DNA of 64,000 nt, from NCBI GenBank assembly GCA_916613615.1, contig OU744736.1, positions 12,597,724 through 12,661,723 of the forward strand, written 5' to 3'. Positions 43,590 through 53,830 of the stretch are shown one piece after another. Position 1 is the first letter of the stretch, and each line of letters begins with the position of its first letter. Under the pieces are notes generated by a model. It did not search any database and was not told where the DNA came from. It saw nothing but the letters and a program-made list of their open reading frames with translations. The translations under genes were made by a program, and so were the position numbers. The DNA is from Steromphala cineraria (lineage: Eukaryota; Mollusca; Gastropoda; Trochida; Trochidae).

Positions 43590-44136
43590 AATACAGGATT
43601 CATTATAACACCGAACGGAATAATCAATTAATTAATAAAACTTCCTACACTGAGTTATTTTACTTCCTAACGAGCAATTATGCTATCGGCAGTGAAGGGA
43701 TCAAATCCGTCGGAATCACATGGAATCAACACACAAGTCAAAGAGATTAAAGTGTACACAGAAACGATAATTAATTAACTGTGACTTGAATCTATTCTTG
43801 ATACTGTGACTGGTACACTCATCCTAATATTGAGACATTGGCATAATTTAGCAGTGACGGATCATTCCGTCGGAATACGGCAAATGGATAAATTCGATCA
43901 TAAATTGACATGATGGACTAGCACAATATCTGCGGTAGGAAGACTACATAATTCGATGTTAATAATCCTAAAGTATCAACTTTACGAATGACAATTGCGA
44001 AAAACTATATTTAAGATGCATAACGATCTTGCATTAATTTATCGTCGCTAAGGTCAAGGTTACTGGAGTTTAACCAAGAAGTCACATTGATTGCACTTAG
44101 AATTAAGAACTGACCGACTGAATTCCGTTACAATAT

Positions 44137-46505
44137 TATCTATTTGCTACACTACGCTACGTGTGTAGATCATACTACATACAATAACAGCCGTCAGAGT
44201 CTTCGTTGACTTCGCCCCGTTGTTTGGGTTGCTTTTGACGGGTATTCCTGTCCAATCTTCAGAACTTGGAAAACGAACAAATTGACTATTTCTCACTCTT
44301 AGTAAACCTAGCCTCAATATTAGCCGTTTCACTCCGATATTTGAGTCTAGAAAGGTCTAGTATAGGGTCGCGTCGGCGGGACAAATTCAAACAGCAAGCT
44401 GTGTCATGTTTACTTGTGTGTAACTATGTCTTGGGATGTAACTTTTACTCGCTTGCATGGCTGCTCGAGGTGCTACCTTACTTACTATCATGGAAAACTC
44501 TTACAATGTTTTTACCTTTTATTACAAATACATTTAAAGCAAATTACACCATCTTGTTACATTGAATACATTAACCTTCTGTCCTCTTGATTAAACCTGC
44601 TTAACTTAACCCCTGAATGCTTACCTTAATCTAAACCTTAAAAGTACTTTCTTATTCCTTATTCCCTACCTAACCCCCATACTGCCGAAAAGCATGCTAT
44701 ACGATATCCATACGGTTCCCTCTGAGAAGCTGCTCCCGGCCTAGCCGAAGACGCCTGCCAAGGGTTAAGTTGTTGGAATTTCTGAGATTTCCTGGACTTA
44801 CTGACTCGAAAGGCTGGGCGGCCGAGTTTTATTCTTATAATGTTTTATATTTTGTAGCCATAATATACTGAAAAAAAAGGACCAGATCTCACATAAAATC
44901 ATGAAATAAAGTTGTTGATTTCATATCATACATATTCAAGGTACACATGCATATTAAAAAGAATCTGTTCTGTCAAATACTCAGAATTTATATTTGAATG
45001 TTTATACTTATGCCGATGACTTAATATTGCTTTTGGAAAAAAATCGAAAGATCATAAGGTGAAGTTATCATTTTTGTGTTAAAAACGCTTGTTGTATCTC
45101 TAGAACTGGCCCTTTGAGCTTTTGATTTGATTGGTGGATGAAATCTACCTCAGATCAAGCGGTCAAAGGTTACCCTGACGGTTAGACTTACAGGGCCTTG
45201 TGAGATCTATAATCTGCGTAATGCAGTGAAGAAAATAAAATTATGATTTACTTTAATGACATTGCATATGATCGGTCACCTTTAAAGTTTTGATGGCCTC
45301 TTATTCTTTATTTGTTCTAAAACATAACAAATATTATATTATAAATACAATGCACATAAACAAGATATGAAATTGTTGAAAGTTTTGTAGGGGAGACCAG
45401 ATGCTATCCCCTTAGACATTTTGTCCTATTTAAAAAAAAAACAAAAAAAAAAACAACATTGTTAAATTGATTTATTCCAATTTTCTTGTAATTCCATCAT
45501 GTAGATATAAACTTACATTCATTTATTCTATATTATGGATTACACTACACCTTTACTTTAAATTTGAATTAAAAATCATACCCTTTCGCAATTTGTGAAA
45601 ATCGCATTTGAAGGTAACTCTCTTGATGACGTTACATTACGTCGGATTGGACTTCAGGCCCGGATACAGGGCTACTATTTATGTATTGAGCTCGATCATT
45701 AATTTCAATAACGTATAAACGTCTAAGCGCGTATGTTCTTTGGGTTTTTTCTTTATAATTATTCATTTAAATATACGTATATGTATATATACATCATTCC
45801 AGCGTGTTAATTTGTCATCGGGCATTGAATAAGATGATTTATTCCACCTCGAAACTAACAGAGTTGAACAATGTTGCCTTTTGTAAATAGCATTGTACAG
45901 ATGATTTTATACAAAGTACAACATTACATTACATTGTTAAAATGTGTGGGTCTTTTTCAAACGACTGTCACCGCAATCTTTTTGTACATTTAAAGGAAAC
46001 TTTGTAAAAATCTATATAAATAATTATTCATAAATGCTATAATGCTGCCTACTAGCAGATGTCAATTCTTGGAAATTTAATTAGCTAACCACACGCTGGT
46101 CTATGATCTCCCCTTCCCGTCTGGTCACTAACTTTGGTCATCACATGTATAACATGCTGTTATGAAACTATGGAAGCGCTATCCCGTTGGACTCCCAGCC
46201 AACTGACCGGACACATCTTGGAGTGAGTCTCAACGACGGGGTCTTGGGGATAGACTCTGTCCTGTACTCCAAGTTGTGAATGGAAATTGGTTGTTAATTA
46301 TTGTAAAGTCACATTGTTTACAATCTGCCCAATAACAGCAAATCTTTAAAATTTGTTTATCATGGCGCAAATATTTTGTATTGAATCATTTTCACTGTAG
46401 TCAACCTAATTAGTTCATTAACGCCCGTCTCCAAAGAATTTCAAGAATGTTATATAGGCCTATGGAGTCTAGATTGACCTTTGACATGACGTCGTCGCTA
46501 GCAAC
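44137..46505. other. Remaining spacer of unit B
   Basis: Non-coding, homologous to 17815-21589 of A minus the A-specific insertions. It shows the empty sites for the 72-bp palindromic element (about 45590), the 1.4-kb element (about 45718) and the 166-bp element (46405-46413). Confidence 0.5.
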
Positions 46506-46514
46506 GTGACGTAA
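46491..46514 (+). promoter_or_regulatory. RFX X-box-like plus CRE-like composite (unit C)
   Basis: Same arrangement as in unit B: GTCGTC, 3-nt spacer, AGCAAC, then TGACGTAA. The CRE has lost its final palindromic half, while the X-box half is kept with a single spacer change. No binding is shown; this is motif recognition only. Confidence 0.25.
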
Positions 46515-46882
46515 CGCTATTGTTGCCTTGAACGTGCAGCGATGTAGCTCAACAACTCTCATAGCGGGAAATATGAAACAGCGAATTCGTTGTTTTTCTA
46601 AAATGGATTTATTGGACTGGATATGAAGTTAAGACCTTAAAAGGCAAGTAAACTTTACCTTTTGTATGTTAAAGTTGATCAGTAGGCTTTTTTAAAGAGT
46701 TTTTTCCCAAAGTACAACACAATCACGCACACATTGACTCTCTCTATATATCTAAGACAAAAGAGACTCAAAACGGCCCATATCAAAGAGGCTACCATTA
46801 AACAAAACAGTATCATAGGGTATGAGAATGCAAGATACAAAGGGGAGAAGGATTGCTTTTAATTTACAAAATCATTGTTTAA

Positions 46883-47236
46883 AGGGGCAGTAGCACGTCT
46901 TTAGCGGGAACATAAGGTGATGCCAGGAAAATGAAAATAAATGGTTCCAATTAAAAGACAATGTATTTGAACTCAATTGAGCAGTAATAATTCAAATATA
47001 TAACATACAGTTTAGCCATGCGATTTTCATTTTTCTTACACAAAATGAATTAATGGGTTTCACACAAATTTACCGCCAGTGGATTTTATGTGAATCTTCA
47101 TACTTTTTTCTCTGACTATGCATGATTGGCTTGTTTAATGAGATTGTTGACACTGTCAATATAATACATTTACAACTAACAATTATCAGTGAAACATTTG
47201 AAATATAAAATTATCAATAAACGTGCTACTGCCCCT
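46883..47236. mobile_element. TTAA-flanked MITE, unit C
   Basis: Ortholog of the MITE at 377-732, with intact termini (AGGGGCAGTAGCACG and its complement) and TTAA at 46879-46882 and 47237-47240. Non-coding. Confidence 0.75.
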
Positions 47237-48909
47237 TTAACTTGTCTTCTATGCATTTACTTTTTTTTATGATCGTACTTTACTTTACTTTATATCTAAA
47301 GAGCAGTTTTAAGAATCTTACATTTATATATGAAAAAAAAGTTTTCTTATAACAACGAAAATGAAAAACATCATAAAATTTTTTTTCTTCTAAACTTTAA
47401 ACAATTAACTGCAAGTTATGATTGTGAAGATGTGGACATTTTTAGAAAACATTTCCAGAAGGCTCGTTCAAGACGACAATTCCCCCAAAACGTGTAATTG
47501 CTTCTACTTCACATTGTGAAAGTGTACATAGGTTGCTTTCAGCAAATAAAATATAAAAAGGAAAGATTAAGTGGACAAAATATTATGTATTTTTCTGAAC
47601 CTTAACCATCTCAGTTTAGTGTCCATTGCAGTTCTTAAAGATCGTAACAATATTTTATTCCAATCTATAGTTCATGAAGGCCTTCATAGATTTGATTTCA
47701 ATTCTTGTATTTTCCAAATCCGTTTGTCTATTTGTGAATAGGATTATAATATGTTTCAAATACAACTAACTTGCACGATGCAATTAAGCATGATTGATCA
47801 TTAAGGATCAAACATATAATAGAGGAGGAATAGTTTCAGCGAACATAATAATTGGACACACTTCTTAAGAGGTAAATTATTGACATCATTAATATGGACC
47901 TTAAACGGCCTATATATATTTAGAAGAAAAATGTTTGTGTTTGTAAAATTCCGGGATTCTTTGTCATTAAACACAGGAAAAATAAGTTTAAAACCGACGG
48001 CGATAGGATCATAGAACTCAACCAATCAAAGAGCGAAACACTGTCTTGTCCACAAACTTTTGGATGCCCAGATCAAATATTTTACGGCCCTTCAACTGGT
48101 TTGTGTTTATTAAGGGGAAGACTACCGGAAAAGGGACCACTTGGTCGATCCCCGTTTAAGAGATACATGTATGGGCTCTTAAAGAGTTTTGGTGCATATG
48201 ATTTAAAAGTTTCTCTGCTTCTTTATACCAAAAGTCTCCGATTGCCATATTTTCCTCTATAAATTCCTAAAAAGCATTGGTTTTAAAAGGTACCTAAAAG
48301 GGCCACGTGGTCGGAGGAACCTTTTATGCTGCATATCCCCTTATGTTGGAAGTAACTGCGTAGTAGATATTTTATGTTCGCTTATTTGAGCTTGAGTTAT
48401 TGGTTGATGCTTACTGTTGATATTTTCAAAGGAAGCCGCGTCAATCACATGTGTTGTATCCAAATCAAATGACCAATGAACAGAGTTGTAGCAAAAAATG
48501 CATTACGTCACCATGTGGGTAATACAAAATATTTGGCACATTAAACTGTGGAATATGATTTCATTTAAATGTTATATTAAAAGAGTAATAATATTTCATA
48601 TTCAAGACGCTGATAAATGTTAACAGAGTCAATCAAAAACAACTTCATATGAAGGAGAGTCTATATTTGTTCTGGATAAGAGCATTATTTTGCATTCAAT
48701 AATCGCAGAATCCACTTTTTTTATAACCCACGAGATTTAATTTCGCTAATTTGGCTCGCCTGGCGAATTAAAAGGAATGTTTCTGTAAGTACGCTGGTGA
48801 CATTGAAATAAGACCAATGTTTACTAATATGTGGAGCATTTATTACCACGTTACAAGTTATAATTAACGATGTCACTAAATGGTTACGTCGAAAACATGA
48901 TTAACACAG

Positions 48910-48958
48910 ATTAACGCTTTCGACTTCGGATCATAAGGATCCGGGATCGAATCTCGTC
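48910..48958 (+). pseudogene. tRNA-Arg(TCG)-like relic
   Basis: The stretch resembles the anticodon arm, variable region and T-arm of a tRNA-Arg with anticodon TCG: gactTCGgatca, then a T-loop-like gggatcgaatct. The T-stem does not close and the 5' half with box A is degenerate or displaced. It is therefore either a tRNA pseudogene or the head of a tRNA-derived SINE, not a working tRNA gene. Confidence 0.3.
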
Positions 48959-49283
48959 AGATGATCGGAGAGTATTTTGTTTTTTAGTATCTGTAATACT
49001 CCTGTTAATAATTTACCATCATGGCTTATGAGAGATCAAGAGATGCGCCGATGGCGCCTACGAGATATCGTTTTGGCTGTACATTTTGGACAATATCCTG
49101 TCATTGTCAACGCTGCCCCACTGTCTTGAAAATCTAGTATAGTTGTGTTCAGAGATGTAATTTTTTTCTCTGAGATGTGAAAAAGAGTGACTTTGGATGA
49201 TAAATAGAATATCACCCTCGTGTCTTTTGATATAAAATATACCAACACTCGTTGATAAAAGTAAAAAAAAACTTTCATAAACT

Positions 49284-50089
49284 CAATCTAAATAAATTTA
49301 GATCAACAGGTTTTATATTTGGTCATACTGTTGATCTAAGATTGGCCCGTAAGGCGGGTCATCCCGCTGACCTCTGAAATCAGCCGCTCGGCCAATCAGA
49401 AAAGTTGCCCTAGCTCGCTGGAAGTTCGAAAAACTCAGCAGCACATCTTTTGAAATGGACGGTGTTCGGAGCTATGTCATTCGGGGCGGAGCAGAGCGAC
49501 CATTTCGATGAATAATCCGATTGCTTGGATGTATTAATAGATTAATTTTTTCTTTTAAAACGATTTAGCGTTTTTGCTAGTTGTCAATGACAAATGCTGA
49601 TTGCACATCGTACAGATACTAACGTGGCGAATAATAATCACAAAGTTAGAACATCATAAATGTCAATATTTACGAAAATTATCATGCAAAGGGAAGGTAA
49701 CTCTCTTTTTAATCAAACTCGTTTGCAATAATTCCTTCATTTCCATCCAAATAATAAAAATTTGTTTTGTCAATCATAAAACTAAAACTATTTCAAACAA
49801 CCAATATAAAATCAACTTACTGATATTTTTCTTATCAGTATCAAAAGCAAGGTTTATTTTTCATAATGCACACTGTTGTTGAGAACAGGCCATAAGGTCA
49901 TATATGTTTCTTCCGTCCACACCTTCAGGGAGCGACTATGAAGTGTTTGTGACATCGAATTTGATTGATCAAATCGCGAATTCCTTATTTGCATACGAAA
50001 GGTCACCGGGACGACCTCGCACACTGGTCAATCTTAGATCAACAGTATGACCAAATATAAAACCTGTTGATCTAAATTTATTTAGATTG
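49284..50089. mobile_element. Mutator-like non-autonomous element, copy 2 (unit C)
   Basis: 806-bp element with long inverted termini (about 60 bp, beginning CAATCTAAATAAATTTAGAT). Flanked by the 9-bp direct repeat tcataaact at 49275-49283 and 50090-50098. It is the same family as 42465-43278, inserted in the opposite internal orientation. A 9-bp duplication points to the Mutator (MULE) superfamily. No transposase is encoded. Confidence 0.75.
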
Positions 50090-51452
50090 TCATAAACTCG
50101 TGTTGATAAAAATTAATTTTGAGAAATTAACTTTGATTGATTGATCAATACCCGTGTTAATATTACTGCTGGTACCCAGTGTTGTTACTGTTCACTTATC
50201 ACCCAAATTGGTCGACTAATCACAACCTTTATCTGTGGCATCAACCATGCCTTTTTTAAAGGCTTTTCTTGTTTAACCTTTGAGCGTAACAGAATTGTAA
50301 GGGACCGGTACTTGATAAGTACCTTCTTCCTCAGAATAAAATGTTTATCACATTTATGATTTAAACATCACTAGTCCAATATATTAACCATTATTTGATT
50401 AAAATTTGATTTTGATATACTGTCAAAATACAAGGAAAAGCGTAGGCCTACATGAATCATCATCATCTTAAAAATTTTTTATTATTAGTTAATCAAATTT
50501 GCAAAATTAGTACGACTAAGTGGTCCCTTTATGATAAATTAGTATTTCGCGTTTTATTTGGTAATATCTCTAATAAAAAGCTTTAAAACTGAATTCTGTT
50601 TGCGCATAGAGGTAAATTAATATGTAAATAATGTTATATTAAATTCATATTTTCAACATAATAAGCAATCGATTGCATGTTGATTTCTCTTATAATACAC
50701 ACTTATACACTGACGCCCATTGAGACGAATTCTGAGAAACACACCGAATTCTGAGAAACACACCGTAACTTCGTGTTTTTCATTGTTTTATGGTTTATTT
50801 ATAAAAGTTTAAAAATGTAATCTGTGCTTTCTCATTTTCATATTCCCAGTTACATGTGTTGTTGACCCCACCATTCTTCAAGAGATCACCACTTTGCCAA
50901 TTTTTATGATGATTTGGAGTTTTTTCTTTTATGTAAAAGATTATACATAGTTCGTTATGAATTAGGGCCTAACTCAATACCGACAATGTGGTACCTTTTC
51001 CGGTAGCCTTCCCCATATGTAAGCATTCTCCCCATTTAAATGAAACCAAAGTATGCCAAGTATGAAATAAATGTCTCAAAGTAGTAGTAATTAGTATGAG
51101 TTTAAGCCAACATAATTGATTCTAAGTCCTTCAGAATCTGGAAGATCTCAGGTGACATATAAAATGTTAAAGATGATGTTTATTTAGCGACTAAAGATTA
51201 CAATAAAAGAAGCATTATTCATATATATAACTAAGAATTCTACTTCAGACACACTATTTGATATCATACTTTCCCTCAGTCTCTTAATTCATTATCAAGA
51301 ACAAAGAATATCTTTCCATGAAGAAATATGTTGCCATAAATCACTTGAGAGGTTCAACAACTTGAATAAATATTATAGTTACTGTGTATTGTACTATTTA
51401 CTTATATATATATATAATTTATATTTGCCCCTACTTTATTACTCTTCCTCTG

Positions 51453-51487
51453 CTTGAGAACGACACAAGAATCTGTGTCGAAACGTC
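51453..51487 (+). repeat. Hairpin motif ending GTCGAAACGTC (unit C)
   Basis: Identical in form to 4989-5023: cttgagaa, arms cgacaca/tgtgtcg, then AAACGTC. Here no Penelope-like element lies next to it, so the motif is older than that insertion. Confidence 0.45.
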
Positions 51488-51832
51488 GCATACAATGAAC
51501 AACGAAGTTGTCATCCATATATTCCTCAGCATTATTAGCTTTAGATCTGATTCACTTGTGTTCCTTTGCTCTAAGGCAACGTAACTGTGATGATCTTTTG
51601 CCTACAACGTTTACATGGATGATTTTAATCGAAATTTAAAAAAAATCGAATTTCATAAACATGACCCCTATCTGTCTGTTTAACCATGCCAAATATTGAC
51701 ATTCAGAACCAGTGACGAGATGATCCCGAAATATTGTTTAGGAATGGTTATTTTACACATGGATAATTGATGATCGTCTGTAAATGGTCCTGGAGTTATT
51801 TTATGAACGTCAAAACGAAACCCAAATTATAT

Positions 51833-52203
51833 AGAGGATATTATATGAGTGTCCATGACATACTATGTTTACGACACGAGTGGCTAAATATTAGTATTTC
51901 CCGAGCGAGAGCGAGGGATATACTGATATTTAGGCACGAGTGTCGTAAACATAGTATGTCATGGGCACGAATATAATATTCTGTTTATTACCGTAGTCCC
52001 AAAATTGAAGAAAATGCTCAAATCCTACTTCTCAGCATAGGCAGACTGGCGGGCGGCGGCCCGTATGGATTGTGACGTCATAGGTGAACCGTGACGTCAA
52101 ATCATTGTTTATTACGTGACGTCACAATGCAAAAGTGATATTTTGCCCTAGGGCAACATATGAAAAATATGAACCTCGATATGACTGCCCTCGTAGGTAA
52201 TAA
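51833..52203. mobile_element. C-specific 0.37-kb MITE-like insertion
   Basis: Palindromic left part plus a right part bounded by tttattaccgtag and ctcgtaggtaataaa, an inverted pair. No coding capacity. Target duplication unclear because the site is AT-rich. Confidence 0.55.
51838..51976. repeat. Near-perfect palindrome in a C-specific insertion
   Basis: Arms of about 68 bp, both containing catgacatactatgtttacg or its complement, with little or no spacer. It is the left half of a C-only insertion (about 51833-52203) whose right half contains three TGACGTCA-like sites. Unit A has the uninterrupted sequence aattatatcatatttg. Confidence 0.8.
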
Positions 52204-52308
52204 ATCATATTTGTACTAAGATCACAACAAGAGAACAAACTTAATTTTTTTTGATAATTTTATATCTTAAAGTTTTCTCTGATAATTGTAAGTTAATGCG
52301 AAATGTAA

Positions 52309-52355
52309 TATTTTGACAGTGTCAAAAATCTCATTACACAAGCCAATCATCCATG
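52309..52355 (-). mobile_element. Fragment of the TTAA MITE (unit C)
   Basis: Equivalent of the fragment at 5471-5517 of unit A, same orientation and flanks. Absent in B; it supports A and C being the closer pair. Confidence 0.5.
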
Positions 52356-53387
52356 TGACAAGACACAGAATGAAAAACATATTACACATGTATAATCAAA
52401 ACCTATCATCTTGATAATGCAAGTTAACTTATGAACTCTTATGAAGGATAGAACTATGAAAATTCTAGGCAATATATGCAAGGATGTACACCATATTTTG
52501 CATTGACCTTGGCTGTCGTTATAGTCAAAGACCCAATATCATTATGTTTGGTACATACATTTCTTTAAAATTAGGAGTTGACAATGTAGGTCATTGACTA
52601 TTAAAACAGTTATATGAAAGACATAAGACTTGGATTGGTTAAAAAGACAATTTCAACATTTCAAAACATTTAACTCTGTCGGGTCCTACCGAACGGCATG
52701 CATTACTTACCCTCTAGCGTTGAAAAGTTATAGAGAATGAATTAAAAAAAATCATGTTTACACCAAAATATGTTTTGTAACTGTTACCCTGAGGTAAAAT
52801 TGTATATTTCATTTTTATAAAATACGGGAGAATAATGGTATGGAAATAATAGTTCTCTTTTAACCAATATGATAACAAAAAGATTAATTTTAGATCTTGC
52901 GGGCCAAAGCGCTCCCCTCGGCTATTGAGGGTAGCATTCGAAATGATCATCGCAGAAAGTTATTAAAGCAAGTATATTCATAAGACTATCGTATGGCAAA
53001 TGCTCCAATAACCTCCAGCAACTGCATAAGGATATATTTATATATATAAAGATATATAAAGTGTTTAGCATCACTAGAAATATTTACTGATGTTCTCGCC
53101 CATTGAATCTATAACATCACAAGAAATAGAAAGGTTATAGTTGACGGTGCTCATTGAATCCAGCACACATGGTTTAGCATATTGTAATGGTAATGGTCTT
53201 GTCCATTGAAACTGACAACTCTCAAAGTATCTTTATATCGATGATTGATAATATGAAGTAAATCTAGCATTGTATCGTTTAGCTTACCCCTTGAGATATC
53301 TATACATCAATAACAGGTAACATCCAGTGAATATGCATTACCTGATTTGTCCAGAAAAGTTAAAATGACATTAGTCTTCTTCAACAG
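52356..53387. other. Upstream flank of gene C, non-coding
   Basis: Closely matches 5518-6597 of A. Ends in the same acceptor ttcttcaacag three bases before the ATG. No other feature seen. Confidence 0.45.
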
Positions 53388-53390
53388 GAA

Positions 53391-53541
53391 ATGGCAAAGT
53401 GCCCTCCCATACACGAACCCACTGATCCGGGTTCCGAGGGAGAGGCCGCCTTGACCACGCCCATTGACCTCTCGGGTCATGTCAATGGGAAAGTCAAGAA
53501 AGGAAGCTGGACTCGGCTTACCTCCTGGACTCGCAGTATTG
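53391..53541 (+). CDS. Gene C exon 1
   Basis: 151 nt, starting MAKCPPIHEP (Glu3 of A and B is Lys here) and ending WTRLTSWTRSI. Donor is g|gtatgg rather than g|gtaagg, a slightly weaker match. Confidence 0.7.
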
Positions 53542-53830
53542 GTATGGAATTACCTTCAGTTAACTAGGTCTGCAAATACTGAGAAGAGAACTAATTGTAC
53601 TGTTATTAAGTTCAATAGTTGTTTGTTTAAATGAACAATATTATCTATCATAATATGAAAACTCAGAAATGCCAAACGATATTTTCTTAAAGACATCCTA
53701 AGTTAACAGTTGCATTTGTATAACAGAGAAGACCAACTCATTGATTAAAGCTAGATTGCTTTAATGTTGTGTTTATTGCTATTTAATAAGCTTAAAAATG
53801 CATCAATAATGTATTATATTCCATATGCAG

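Larger units (their letters stand above)
40104..44132. mobile_element. B-specific 4.0-kb insertion with TG...CA ends
   Basis: Starts TGTAACAGGA and ends TCCGTTACA, flanked by atat at 40100-40103 and 44133-44136; unit A has the uninterrupted site at about 17795. TG...CA ends and a 4 to 5-bp duplication suit an LTR-type element, but I find no long direct terminal repeats and no gag or pol frame, so it is non-autonomous or of another class. It contains a nested Mutator-like element and two short tandem repeats. Confidence 0.55.
21590..46505. repeat. Tandem segmental unit B
   Basis: Second copy of the unit, about 24.9 kb. It is the most divergent of the three: it lacks the Penelope-like element and the intact 1-kb TIR element. 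It carries its own insertions at 21695-22641, 26608-27582, 33736-34917 and 40104-44132. Its gene copy has a shortened exon 2 and a longer fourth intron than A or C. Shared small indels suggest A and C are closer to each other than to B. Confidence 0.85.
48402..50271. mobile_element. C-specific nested insertion
   Basis: Unit A reads straight through from ...gagttatt to taacctttgagc, whereas C has about 1.87 kb between these words. The segment starts with ggttgatgc, and gcatcaacc occurs near its right end (50238-50246), a possible inverted terminus. Inside are a Mutator-like element (49284-50089) and a decayed tRNA-Arg-like stretch. No protein-coding frame is convincing. Confidence 0.5.
48111..51017. 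mobile_element. TIR element of 1.04 kb interrupted by a 1.87-kb insertion, unit C
   Basis: Same 30-bp inverted termini as the element at 1994-3034 (left 48111-48140, right 50988-51017). It is 2.9 kb long because a second segment (about 48402-50271) sits inside it. Removing that segment gives the A length. No transposase is visible. Confidence 0.55.

Noticed and set aside
40104..44132. Complete LTR retrotransposon
   Set aside because: TG...CA ends and a short duplication are present, but no direct terminal repeats, primer-binding site or gag-pol frames were found.
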